64,000 bases of DNA from JAPPHA01 sp963664045 (lineage in GTDB: Bacteria > Pseudomonadota > Alphaproteobacteria > Rhodobacterales > Rhodobacteraceae). Location of the stretch: positions 310,001 through 374,000 of the forward strand of contig CAXXGT010000012.1 in the NCBI GenBank assembly GCA_963664045.2. Direction: 5' to 3'. Every line of letters begins with the position of its first letter. The first letter of the stretch is position 1. Of the stretch, positions 1 through 8,240 are shown in pieces. Below the pieces are notes generated by a model that made no database searches, had not been told where the DNA came from, and saw only the letters and a list, made by a program, of their open reading frames with translations. A program made the position numbers and the translations under genes.

Positions 1-171
1 GCTCATGCGTACGCTGGCGCCTTCGCCGAGGCCGATCGCCAGGTTGTGCCGGGAGCGGGTGTCCGTCACCACGACGGGATGGCCACTTTCTGCACGCGCG
101 CGAATTTCCGCGTTGACGTCGCGAATCGGCCGGTCACCGGCATTCACTTCAACGAAGTCTTCGACAGTCAT
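1..171 (-). CDS. glxC: GXGXG-domain subunit of glutamate-synthase-like enzyme (GlxC / N-methylglutamate synthase B type), 5' part only
   Basis: The frame runs off the left edge of the window, so only the first 57 residues are visible (MTVEDFVEVNAGDRPIRDVN and onward). The segment VVVTDTRSRHNLAIGLGEGA resembles the start of the GXGXG beta-helix domain of glutamate synthase large-subunit-like proteins. Its ATG overlaps the TGA of the upstream glxB-like gene (ATGA, 168-171), implying translational coupling. In alphaproteobacteria this pair belongs to glxBCD clusters or to the mgsABC cluster of the N-methylglutamate pathway; the subunits give a soluble enzyme that moves amide nitrogen from glutamine. 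Which of the two systems this is cannot be decided without the genes beyond the edge. Confidence 0.65.
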   Translation of the reverse strand, partial: MTVEDFVEVNAGDRPIRDVNAEIRARAESGHPVVVTDTRSRHNLAIGLGEGASVRMS

Positions 172-1106
172 GCCGCAGCCTTCGAGACGGGCCAGGTCCT
201 GGTCAGCGCGGGGCCGTCATGGTTGTTGACGTCGCCTTCTTCCAGGTAGATGCGCCGAACAGCCTGTTCTTCCGTGGCGACCGCGATTTCAGGTCGGTCG
301 CCCATCGAGACGAGCGGCTTGATGGCCCATTTGTCCTTGGCAAATCCGATACTGTCCATGTCTGCAATCAGGTAGGTGAACACGCCGTCTATTTCGGATA
401 TCGACTGGTCGAGTGCCGTCAGCTTGTCCGCCCCTTTCGACATTCGATCGGAGATCCAGACCGCGATGAGTTCGCTGTCGTTTTCGGTCATGAACCGGTA
501 ACCCTTGCGCCGCAGCCGGTCTCTCAGCAGGTAGTAGTTTGTAATCTGGCCGTTGTGGACAATGGCCACATCGGGGAAAGGTCGCGCCCAGAACGGGTGG
601 CTGGCGGTTGGCACGACGGATGATTCGGTTGCGAGCCGTGCGTGGCCCAGGCCGTGGGTTCCGAGAAACTCCCGAACACCGTGTTTCCTGGCCACATCTT
701 CCGCGGTTCCGGTATCCTTGACGATTTCAAGCGACCGGCCGACCGACTGGATTTCGATCCGGTCACAGATTTCATCTGCGGCTTCCGACCACGAGGCAAC
801 GTCGTCGATTTCCCTGACCACGAACCTGACGGAAACATGCCGGCTGCGCGCATCGTCATGTGCCGGGTCTTCGACAATGTCGGATCCGAAGTCCCGCACG
901 ATCGTGATCAGGTCGTCGAGGTCGCGCCCGAGCCTGGCTCTGTCAAACCCGACAGCCCGTATGACATATCCCGAATCCCGGGGCGGTCCGTAGAGCGCGA
1001 ATCCAGTCGAATCAGCGCCCCGGTGCACCTGCGCATCCATCAACTCGACCAGGTCATTTCCGATTCTGCCCGGTTCGGATAGAATCCTGCCTGCGATTCC
1101 ACACAT
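168..1106 (-). CDS. glxB: Class II glutamine amidotransferase (GlxB / N-methylglutamate synthase A type)
   Basis: This 312-residue protein begins MCGIAG, so Cys2 is the N-terminal nucleophile of class II (GATase/Ntn) amidotransferases. Other family marks are HRGADSTGFALYG near residue 29, GHARLATES, and VHNGQITN followed by NDSE, which line the glutamine pocket. It is a stand-alone amidotransferase domain rather than full GltB, as in GlxB or MgsA, and the next gene begins with the GXGXG domain found elsewhere in GltB, which supports this. Its expected role is to release ammonia from glutamine and pass it to the partner synthase subunit. The stop overlaps the glxC start by 4 nt. Family assignment is strong; the exact substrate system is inferred. 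Confidence 0.8.
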   Translation of the reverse strand: MCGIAGRILSEPGRIGNDLVELMDAQVHRGADSTGFALYGPPRDSGYVIRAVGFDRARLGRDLDDLITIVRDFGSDIVEDPAHDDARSRHVSVRFVVREIDDVASWSEAADEICDRIEIQSVGRSLEIVKDTGTAEDVARKHGVREFLGTHGLGHARLATESSVVPTASHPFWARPFPDVAIVHNGQITNYYLLRDRLRRKGYRFMTENDSELIAVWISDRMSKGADKLTALDQSISEIDGVFTYLIADMDSIGFAKDKWAIKPLVSMGDRPEIAVATEEQAVRRIYLEEGDVNNHDGPALTRTWPVSKAAA

Positions 1107-1133
1107 GAAGCGCCTCCCTGTTGGCGGTTTCAG

Positions 1134-1364
1134 TTAACCCGTCCCCGAAGGACTTTCAACAAGCCTGTCACTGTTGCACCGGCCATTCCAACCGGGGAGA
1201 TAGCTTACGGGATTGTGGACACTCATCACCGTTCCCTCGGCATGCCTCTCGAGGGTCGCCCCGTTGGTTTTTCGCGCGGGCACCTTCCGAAGGTCCCTGG
1301 CAAGACGTTCAAAGTTTGTCTCGATAGCGTCGAGAAGATCGTCAGGTGAATTTGGCATTGTCAT
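1134..1364 (-). pseudogene. ClbS/DfsB-family four-helix-bundle protein, N-terminal remnant
   Basis: The first ~57 residues (MPNSPDDLLDAIETNFERL, then TLERHAEGTVMSVHNPVSYL and GW) match the start of the ClbS/DfsB (DUF1706, DinB-like) family, whose members are about 170 residues. After the Gly-Trp pair the frame turns into unrelated sequence and stops at 76 residues, so about two thirds of the protein is missing. ClbS itself is a colibactin self-resistance cyclopropane hydrolase, but most relatives have no known role. It lies just upstream of the glxB-like gene on the same strand. Most likely a dead remnant. Confidence 0.55.
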
Positions 1365-1678
1365 GTGTCAAACTCGGTTCATGAGAAGATGGGGAGTGGT
1401 TTTCGCATGGCGAAATACGTTTTTTTCACGACGTTGTAATCATGTAATTTTTTTGCGCATGATCTAGCGATTCGCCGTGATTTCGCGGATTTTCGCGAAA
1501 AAGCCTCCGCATAAGCTGCAGATTCTCACATGCCGGCGATTTCGGCCTCATGCCTGGCCTCGGCGGTGGGCGTGGTAAAGTGCTCCACACACGAAGCACC
1601 GCGCTCGCAGCGTGATTCGTTCTTATTGAGTCAGAAGTCAGAAAATCGCGCCATATGGGAATCACTCCCAGAAGATGC

Positions 1679-3321
1679 AGCAGTTCTCAATATGGATTTT
1701 GCGGCGTATAAAGCGTTGTAATAGTGTTCTTTTATTTCATGCGGTGAATTATTTCGCATTTCGTCGCACCTGCCCTCCCGATGGGCCGGAAGTGATTCCA
1801 AAATGCAACACCCGTTGATTTTCAACGATTTTTCCCGGAATTCCGCCTCCCGGGGATTCACCTCGCGGCTATTCCGTGATTCCTCCCTCCCCATGAAGCT
1901 GCTCGGCAGATATCTCGCCCGCCTGCGGAAATGCTGCGCCAACATGCTGGACCTGCGCAGCGGAAAGAACTGTCAATACTCCATGGCCGATGCCGGCATG
2001 GCGGCTTTCTCCGTGTTCTTCACCAAGTCGCCCTCCTTTCTCGCCCATCAGAAGTTGCTCGCCGAACGCCGCGGTCTCTCGAACTGCCTCACGCTCTTCG
2101 GAATGGAGAAGATCCCCTCCGACAACCAGATACGGAACCTCCTCGACCCGGTGCCGCCGGAGCATTTCGACACGGTCTTCATCGACGTCGCCAGGGACCT
2201 CGACAACCGCGGCGCCCTGGCTGCGCTGCGCAGCCGCCGGGGCGGCCTCAACCGCAAGACCCTGATCGCCCTCGATGGCACCGAGTCCTTCAATTCCTGC
2301 AAGGTCAGTTGCCCGAACTGTTCGACCCGGACACACAACAAGGGAACCGATGACGAGGTGGTCGAGAACTATCACGCGGTCCTTGGCGCCGCCATCGTGG
2401 GCCCCGGACAGGTCGCGGCGGTGCCGTTGCCGGTGGAGATCATCAGGCCGCAGGACGGGTCAAAGAAACAGGACTGCGAACGCAATGCCGTCAAGCGCTG
2501 GTTGCAGCGCATCGGCCCGCGTCTGAAAGACCTCGAACCCGTGTATCTCGGTGACGACCTCTACGCCTGTCAACCGGTCTGCGAGGCCATCCGGGCGGCG
2601 GGCGGCAACTTCATATTGACGGCCAGGAGGTCGAGCCACAAGACCTTGTATGAGGAACTCGACCGCTGCCGTCCGGAAACCCTCGACAGGAGGGTGACGC
2701 GCGGCATCAGGAAGCCGAAGAAGTTCAGGTACAGGTACAGCTGGCAGCCGGACCTTCGGATCCGTGGCGGCGAAGCTGCCATGCCGGTGACATGGGTCTG
2801 CCTCGAGATCCATGACATGGCCGAGAAAAAGCTGACCTACAGAACCGCCTTCGTCACCGACCTGCCGGTCAGCAGGACGAATGTTGCCGACATCGTCGCC
2901 TGCGGACGCTCCCGCTGGCGCGTCGAGAACGCCGAATTCAACGTCCTCAAAAACCTCGGCTACAACCTCGAGCGGAACTTCGGCCATGGAGAGAAGAACC
3001 TCGCCTCCGTGCTCCTTGTCCTGAACCTCCTGGCCTTCGCGATGCACACGGCCTGCGACCTCGCGGAAAAGCACTGGCAGAAGGCCCGGACGGTCTGCGG
3101 AACACGCGACTGGATGTTCCGGAACCTGCAGGTCCTGACCGCCAGGTTCGTGTTCGATGACTGGAAGCGCCTGATGCAGGTGCTCGCCGGAGAAGTCGAA
3201 ATCCCTCCCTGAACCAACTCCCGCGTCAGCTCACATGCGCCCGACGTGGCGTTCCGAAAATTCTCGAAAAACCGAAAATCCCAAGGTCAGGAAAACAAAA
3301 ATGCCATATTGAGAATTGCTG
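1679..3321 (+). mobile_element. IS4-like insertion sequence with terminal inverted repeats and a 9-bp target duplication
   Basis: The 1643-bp element carries one transposase gene. Its ends are inverted repeats: the left end CAGCAGTTCTCAATATGG (1679-1696) matches the reverse complement of the right end (3304-3321) at 17 of 18 positions. The identical 9-mer CAGAAGATG directly flanks both ends (1670-1678 and 3322-3330), as expected for a target-site duplication; IS4-type elements commonly make 9-13 bp. Intact ends, an intact transposase and an exact duplication suggest a fairly recent insertion. It sits in non-coding sequence between the ClbS-like remnant and cspA, and no gene is visibly split. 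Confidence 0.85.
1803..3212 (+). CDS. DDE transposase of the IS4-like element
   Basis: The 469-residue protein has the RNase-H-like DDE layout of IS4-type transposases: a first Asp in TLIALDGTESF, a second in VYLGDDLYAC, and a C-terminal Glu in the RWRVENAEFNVLKNLGYN block, which resembles the Y-R-E-K signature region. A CxxC pair (CKVSCPNCSTRTHNKG) lies between them. It fills nearly all of the element between the inverted repeats and has no frameshift, so it is probably active. The start ATG at 1803 gives the longest frame; a later start is possible. Assignment to the exact IS subgroup would need an ISfinder comparison. Confidence 0.85.
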   Translation: MQHPLIFNDFSRNSASRGFTSRLFRDSSLPMKLLGRYLARLRKCCANMLDLRSGKNCQYSMADAGMAAFSVFFTKSPSFLAHQKLLAERRGLSNCLTLFGMEKIPSDNQIRNLLDPVPPEHFDTVFIDVARDLDNRGALAALRSRRGGLNRKTLIALDGTESFNSCKVSCPNCSTRTHNKGTDDEVVENYHAVLGAAIVGPGQVAAVPLPVEIIRPQDGSKKQDCERNAVKRWLQRIGPRLKDLEPVYLGDDLYACQPVCEAIRAAGGNFILTARRSSHKTLYEELDRCRPETLDRRVTRGIRKPKKFRYRYSWQPDLRIRGGEAAMPVTWVCLEIHDMAEKKLTYRTAFVTDLPVSRTNVADIVACGRSRWRVENAEFNVLKNLGYNLERNFGHGEKNLASVLLVLNLLAFAMHTACDLAEKHWQKARTVCGTRDWMFRNLQVLTARFVFDDWKRLMQVLAGEVEIPP

Positions 3322-3330
3322 CAGAAGATG

Positions 3331-3550
3331 TACTTGCGTAGCGGTCCCAAAAAAGAGCAGATAAGCAGGTACAGCAATTTGCATCTCCGGATTTTTCGTG
3401 TATTTGCGCATGTGCGTTACCAAGTCGATGTACCTGACATATGTGTCTGCACAAGCAGGCGGCCAGGTTTCTTCCCCGACATTGAAAACGTCTTCAGGGA
3501 ATACCGCATAGGGCGGTATTTTAACCGAAATGCCGTGAAAGGAAGTGATC
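3331..3550 (+). other. Non-coding leader region upstream of cspA
   Basis: About 220 bases between the insertion-sequence duplication and the cold-shock gene show no convincing coding frame. A long untranslated leader is usual for cspA-type mRNAs, where RNA structure tunes translation with temperature, so a long 5' UTR is plausible here. The insertion sequence sits just upstream and may have displaced or supplied promoter elements. I could not pick out a confident -35/-10 pair. Confidence 0.3.
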
Positions 3551-3760
3551 ATGCCCACCGGTACAGTTAAGTGGTTCAACCAAGCCAAGGGATACGGGTT
3601 CATTCAGCCAGAGGATGGTTCCAGGGACGCGTTCGTCCACATCAGCGCAGTCGAGCGGGCCGGCCTGTCCTCGTTGAACGAAGGACAGAAAGTGTCCTTC
3701 GAACTCGTTCCCGGACGGAACGGAAAGATGTCCGCCGAGGACCTCGCTCTCGCTGACTAA
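3551..3760 (+). CDS. Cold-shock protein (CspA family)
   Basis: This 69-residue protein is a single cold-shock domain with both RNA-binding motifs: KGYGFIQP (RNP1) and DAFVHISAV (RNP2), and the usual GTVKWFN opening. It binds single-stranded nucleic acid and acts as an RNA chaperone in the cytoplasm. ATG 3551 is chosen because AAAGGAAG (3538-3545) is a good ribosome site at proper spacing; the GTG two codons earlier overlaps that site. Length and motifs are typical. It is monocistronic, with the preceding insertion sequence on the same strand. Confidence 0.92.
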   Translation: MPTGTVKWFNQAKGYGFIQPEDGSRDAFVHISAVERAGLSSLNEGQKVSFELVPGRNGKMSAEDLALAD

Positions 3761-4371
3761 CGCCACGCCTTCTCCGGCTGGCTGCGCTGCCCGGGAGAAC
3801 GGAGGTCAAATCCCGAAGAGTATGAGCTTTTCGGGAGACGCCTGATCCCCGGGTCATGCCTCGGTTAGCGCGCCGTTCACCCAAATTGTCGGCGGCAGTG
3901 ATTTCTTCTTGGATCGCCGCTCCGTCGGCACATGTGCAGTTGCCTGCCGGTTTCGTGACGAAACCGGCAGGCAACTGTGTGAACGGCGTTTTTGTATATT
4001 GGGACAACCCAAACATCTGTCACGAAACCTTGCGGGTTGCTGAAAACAGGAATGGAACGCTGTCACCCCCGCCGTGAATGGCGTCGATGGGGCAAACCCT
4101 TGTGTTCGGAGACCGCCTCGGCAGACAGTTCTGATAACGAGTCGTAACAAAATGCCGGAATGCCTGCACATTTCGTTGTACATGAGGCTGTTTTGAACTG
4201 AGAACGAATAGCAGACCGCAACTCCCCGACACAATCTGTTGTGGCGGTTGGAACAGACATCTCTCCAGCATGAATACCATGACTGAAACCGGGCCGGCCC
4301 GTGAGTTCGACAACCGTAGCAATGCTCCGGAGGATGTCTCAGAAATTGAAGCCAGAGGTGCCACGGCACCG
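3761..4371. other. Intergenic region between cspA and the abrB-like gene
   Basis: This 611-base gap between two convergent genes has no believable gene. Its notable content is a 41-base palindrome at 3937-3977, enclosed by a second inverted repeat, CGCCGTTCAC at 3871-3880 pairing with 3979-3988. The remainder shows no recognised feature. Confidence 0.5.
3937..3977. repeat. Perfect 20-bp-arm palindrome with one-base centre
   Basis: The arm CAGTTGCCTGCCGGTTTCGT (3937-3956) is followed by a single G and then its exact reverse complement (3958-3977). A further 10-bp inverted repeat (3871-3880 and 3979-3988) surrounds it. No T-run follows on either strand, so a simple Rho-independent terminator is not a good fit. 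It could be a protein-binding site, a recombination site or a terminator shared by convergent genes. Confidence 0.7.
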
Positions 4372-5394
4372 TCATTGTCGTCGCAACCATCCGGAAAATA
4401 ACTGGGCAAACAGGATAACGAGCAACATTCGCAGAATATGGTGGGTTGCCACGAACGCGATGTCGGATCCGGCGGCGAGTGCAATGACCGCCATCTCCGG
4501 TTGCCCTCCGGGCAGGAACGAAAGCAACGCGTCCAGCGGCTCCAGGCCCAGTGTGCGAACAACAGAGAAAATCAGTGTCACGCTCAGGACACCGATAATC
4601 GCGGTGTACGCAACACCGACGACCACGTATTTCCGTAACTCTTCGGCCGTTATTCCCGAATACCTGGCCCCGACTGCCAATCCAATGATGAACTGGGCGA
4701 TCAGGATCATCTCTGCCGGAGGCCGCGAGTTGATCAAACCGGCCAGCGTACAGCACGCGGTGAGAATCAACGGGCCGATTATCGAAGATCCGGGGATGCC
4801 GATGCGGGCAGCGATCTGCCAGCCTCCAATTCCGGCAAGGACCATGATCGCGATTTCGTGAAACGGAATGTCGGCGGCCGGTTTGCCGGGAGGGCGGTTC
4901 AGGTCCAGTCCCCAGAACAACGTGATCGCAAACGGAACCAGGGAAAAGATCACCAGGACCCGCGTCGCGTGAATGAGCGACATCGCCCGCACGTTGCCGC
5001 CCGCCTGCTCGCCAAGAATCAACATGTCCTGGATGCCTCCCGGCATCGCAGCGTAGAAAGCCGTTTGCCGATCGAATCCGATTCGCCTGAAAAGGAGAAA
5101 CCCGGTAAGTCCGATCACCAGGATGAATGGCGGGATGATAACGAGTGACCTTGCCATGTCCGGAATGTTGGCGACAATCTCCGGCGTAAAGGTTGTTCCG
5201 ATTGCGACGCCAAGGAACGTACGGACGAAAATTCCGAACTGCCCGAGATCCTTCAGGCGAAATCCGGCCAGTGACACGACAAGGCACCCGGCCATCGGCC
5301 CCAACAGGAGAGGCAACGGCATTCCGAGAACCAGGAAGGTCGCCGCGCCAGCGGCAGACGCAAAAAGCGCCCGGAGGCGTTGACGAGTCAGCAA
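4372..5394 (-). CDS. AbrB-family membrane permease (so-called ammonia monooxygenase family)
   Basis: About 340 residues with roughly ten hydrophobic segments arranged as two related halves, the AbrB duplication. The Gly/Pro-rich loops LGMPLPLLLGPMAG and AAMPGGIQDMLILGEQAGG in the first half, and SFLPGGQPEMAVIALAAGSD in the second, are typical. The frame is open upstream to 5697, but that stretch is Arg/Pro-rich and non-homologous. I prefer the TTG at 5394, preceded by AAGGGA, because it leaves a family-length protein. The family name comes from an old annotation; no monooxygenase activity is expected, and the transported substrate is unknown. The gene is alone and convergent with cspA. Confidence 0.75.
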   Translation of the reverse strand: MLTRQRLRALFASAAGAATFLVLGMPLPLLLGPMAGCLVVSLAGFRLKDLGQFGIFVRTFLGVAIGTTFTPEIVANIPDMARSLVIIPPFILVIGLTGFLLFRRIGFDRQTAFYAAMPGGIQDMLILGEQAGGNVRAMSLIHATRVLVIFSLVPFAITLFWGLDLNRPPGKPAADIPFHEIAIMVLAGIGGWQIAARIGIPGSSIIGPLILTACCTLAGLINSRPPAEMILIAQFIIGLAVGARYSGITAEELRKYVVVGVAYTAIIGVLSVTLIFSVVRTLGLEPLDALLSFLPGGQPEMAVIALAAGSDIAFVATHHILRMLLVILFAQLFSGWLRRQ

Positions 5395-6202
5395 GACGTG
5401 TTCCCTTCCCGGTTTGGCAGCGCAGTCAATATGCCGACGAGTTACCTGGCGCAAACGCTCTCGTGCCGGTCGAGCCGCTTTCCGATGCGCCAGTTCCCGC
5501 GGCTCGGACGTCAGCCACGGCACGACGGAAGAAGCTGACGGTAAATTGGGCGCGACGAAACGCTCGGACGGGACGGTGCAGCGATACGGCGGGCCGGGGC
5601 CACGAGTTGCGCCCGCAGCATCTTGTCCTCCGCGCAGGTTCAAGCGCTCGGAAGGACAATTCATCGGCCAGCGGAGATTCCGGAACGGGCTGCGCAAGAC
5701 CTGGTGGTCGGGTCTGCCGCCGGGCCCTGAAACGATTGCCCCGCGTGGAGATAATCGTGCGGGATTGCCAGGCTGTTACTTGACAATCCCTGCAACAGGC
5801 ACAAGGGAGGCAGGGAAATGGACTTGCGAGGCGGTCTGCCGTAGAGTCGGTCAGGTGTATACGTGCGAATAACAGGCGAGACAGAATCAGAGAATTGCGG
5901 GCAATCCTGAGGGATGACCGATCACTACCGCGCGCGGTGAGCGAAATCGTGAATCAATGATACGATGATACAGGGATGTCTTGCACAAGTGTCACGGGTG
6001 CATCGACCGGAGGGATCGTACTCGATGAAAGCAGGATCGGTGATCGGGAATCCCCTTGCCGGGGACTGCCGATCCGCATTCAGGGAATTGTTTTAAGGAA
6101 TAAGGCATCCGAAAGGGGCAATGAACCGCGTTCGTCGGCGGAAGATTCGATCCGCGGAAGCCGAGTCAGCGATCCCGCCCCTTTTTGTTCGGGAGAAAGA
6201 TC
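5395..6202. other. Intergenic region upstream of two divergent genes, no gene seen
   Basis: About 800 bases between the divergent abrB-like gene and the NYN/cold-shock gene. Several frames are open because of high GC, but none has a plausible ribosome site or recognisable protein. The right part presumably holds the promoter and leader of the NYN gene. I see no repeat or RNA gene. Confidence 0.4.
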
Positions 6203-7186
6203 ATGATGCGAATAGGCTTGTTTTACGACGGGAGTTATTTTGCGCGCGTCAGCAACTTCTATCGTTACCACCATCAGCGAAGAGCCCGGATCTCGATCGC
6301 GGGATTTCACGACTTTCTTCGCCATGAGGTAGCCCGTCAAACCGGAGTCGCACACCGGTTTTGCCAGATCGTGGAAGCGCACTACTATCGCGGCCGGTTT
6401 TCGGCCGAAGAAGTTGAAAAACGCGGAAAGCTCCTTGGAGAACGAAAATTCGAAGATGCGCTGATGAAAGCGAGAGTGATGACGCACTTCATTCCCGTGG
6501 CAACCTATGAAGACGGTAGAGCGCGTGCGCGCGGCGTCGATATCCTGCTGGCCCTCGATGCCTACCGGGCGGCCGTTTCCGGAAAGACGAACGTCATCGT
6601 GTTGATCACCGGAGACGGCGACTTCGTTCACCTGGTCGAAAGGTTGAACGCTCTGGATTGCCAGGTCATGGTCACGGCATGGGACATGCAGTCCGCGGAC
6701 GGGATGCTGACCCTGCGTACTTCGCAGGCTCTCTTGGACGCGGTTCCCTATCCGGTCATGATGCAATCCCTGATCGATGATGAAGCCCGGAAAGATGATA
6801 CGTTGATCAACCAGATTTTCATGGAGGAACAGCCGAGAGTCAGCTTCGAGAGTCCTCAGGGTGCTGCAGATGGTCACGGTCGACCGGAATCGCACGTTCT
6901 GGATGAAGGGGATGAAGGGGATGAAGGGGATGGAGAGGAAACCGAAGCAGAATGGGCTACGGGCATCGTCGTCAACCTTCCGGCCGGGCGCGACTTTGGT
7001 TTCATCAAGCCCGACTATGGTGATGAGAACCTCTTTTTTCACGCAACCTGGATGGAATTCGACGGGGTCGTCGACGCCCGCGAAAAATTCAACGATCTAA
7101 GGGTTGGTGACAGGGTGGAATTCGACATTGGACGAAATCCCAAGACAGGCCAGCCCACCGCGACCAACGTGACCGTCGTCAGTTGA
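6203..7186 (+). CDS. NYN-domain (LabA/DUF88-like) putative ribonuclease fused to a C-terminal cold-shock domain
   Basis: The 327-residue protein joins two RNA-related domains. Residues ~1-185 are a NYN/PIN-like nuclease: acidic sites lie in RIGLFYDGSYF, RGVDILLALD and LITGDGDFVHLV, the expected metal-binding positions. An acidic linker near residue 235 holds three tandem DEG repeats. Residues ~253-327 are a cold-shock domain with a diverged RNP1 (DFGFIKPD) and RNP2 (LFFHAT). A cytoplasmic RNA-cleaving or RNA-processing role with the cold-shock domain guiding binding is inferred. ATG 6203 follows GGGAGAAAG at proper spacing. Domain calls are firm; the target is unknown. Confidence 0.8.
   Translation: MMRIGLFYDGSYFARVSNFYRYHHQRRARISIAGFHDFLRHEVARQTGVAHRFCQIVEAHYYRGRFSAEEVEKRGKLLGERKFEDALMKARVMTHFIPVATYEDGRARARGVDILLALDAYRAAVSGKTNVIVLITGDGDFVHLVERLNALDCQVMVTAWDMQSADGMLTLRTSQALLDAVPYPVMMQSLIDDEARKDDTLINQIFMEEQPRVSFESPQGAADGHGRPESHVLDEGDEGDEGDGEETEAEWATGIVVNLPAGRDFGFIKPDYGDENLFFHATWMEFDGVVDAREKFNDLRVGDRVEFDIGRNPKTGQPTATNVTVVS
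6902..6928 (+). repeat. Three tandem GATGAAGGG units inside the NYN/cold-shock gene
   Basis: Three exact 9-base units encode Asp-Glu-Gly three times in the acidic linker between the nuclease and cold-shock domains. The in-frame unit could change linker length by slipped replication without breaking the gene. Confidence 0.85.
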
Positions 7187-7318
7187 GATCGGGCAGGACG
7201 GTTTGTGCGGCCCGCGCCGACAACAGACCGGCAGAGATCGCGACGCAGCGCGTCATGCGGCTGTCGGGACGTCTTCGGTGAATTGACCAAGACCGGGTAC
7301 CGGTGAATCGGGGCAGGT

Positions 7319-8212
7319 ATGGCTTTGCCGCCGTCGCTTTTCGACACGCGAAAACTGGCAATGCAACGTGCCAGGGCAGAGAAGTCCCCGGAATCGGCGT
7401 GGTTTCTTCACGAATACGCCGCGAAGCAGATTGCCGACCGGCTGGAAGCGATCAACCGGGACTTCCTCCGTCCGGCGATCGTGGGATGGAAAGCAGGCGA
7501 TTGGCGGAGTCGGATTGGTCTTTCCCACCGATGTAAATGCGTGCCCGACGACCAGGACCTTTCGTTGAGTGACGACGAACATGATCTGGTCATTCTGGCG
7601 CTGTCGCTGCACTGGTCGAACGATCCGGTTGGCCAATTGATCCAGGCACGGCAGGCCCTGGAACCCGACGGGCTGTTTCTCGCGGTACTGTTCGGAGGAC
7701 GGACACTGTTCGAACTGAGGACTGCACTGGCCCACGGCGAAAGCCGGGTCGAAGGGGGGATCAGCCCCCGCGTCGCGCCGATGGGAGACATTCGGAATCT
7801 CGGCGACCTGTTGGCGCGGGCAGGTCTTGCCCTGCCGGTTGCCGACAGTGACGACCTGCAGGTCACCTACGAGTCGCCGCTGGCGTTGATGAGGGATCTG
7901 CGCGCCATGGGTGAGACAAACGCCATGGCAGATCGTCGAAAATCCAGCTTTCGGCGGGACACGCTTGCAGCTGCAATCGGCCACTACGAGGATCAGTTTG
8001 GTGACAGTTCGGGTCGTGTCATGGCAACGTTCGAGATGATCTTTCTATCGGGCTGGGCGCCCCACGGAAACCAGCCCCGGCCGCTTCGTCCGGGAAGCGC
8101 GACGACCCGCCTGGCTACTGCCCTGGGTACGGAGGAACATCGTGCACCAGGTGGCCGGCGCCGGGACCGGGACGCACTGCAGGAACGCGCGATCGGTGGC
8201 GTCCATGCGTGA
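7319..8212 (+). CDS. BioC/NDUFAF5-like methyltransferase-fold protein with degenerate SAM motif
   Basis: The 297-residue protein matches the alphaproteobacterial BioC/NDUFAF5-like family: SLFDTRKLAMQRARAEKS start, then HDLVILALSLHWSNDPVGQL, ARQALEPDGLFLAVLFGG, and the ISPRVAPMGDIRNLGDLLARAG and MRDLRAMGETNAM blocks. Relatives have an LDLGxxxG glycine loop for S-adenosylmethionine around residue 45-55; here that place reads RPAIVGWKAGDWRSRIG and the motif-I to motif-IV spacing looks shortened. Cofactor binding is therefore doubtful. Homology fades after SGWAPHGNQPRPLRPGSA, so the last ~35 residues may be a frameshifted tail. hemH follows on the same strand. Confidence 0.7.
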   Translation: MALPPSLFDTRKLAMQRARAEKSPESAWFLHEYAAKQIADRLEAINRDFLRPAIVGWKAGDWRSRIGLSHRCKCVPDDQDLSLSDDEHDLVILALSLHWSNDPVGQLIQARQALEPDGLFLAVLFGGRTLFELRTALAHGESRVEGGISPRVAPMGDIRNLGDLLARAGLALPVADSDDLQVTYESPLALMRDLRAMGETNAMADRRKSSFRRDTLAAAIGHYEDQFGDSSGRVMATFEMIFLSGWAPHGNQPRPLRPGSATTRLATALGTEEHRAPGGRRRDRDALQERAIGGVHA

Positions 8213-8240
8213 TCAGGAAGAGCCAAGACGGGAGCCGGAT

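Noticed and set aside
3854..5287. A 477-codon minus-strand frame overlapping the permease gene
   Set aside because: It lies in another frame of the AbrB-like gene, is rich in Arg/His/Ser, and has no hydrophobic pattern or homology.
6902..6928. CRISPR-like or VNTR array
   Set aside because: Only three short in-frame units with no spacers; it encodes an acidic linker.
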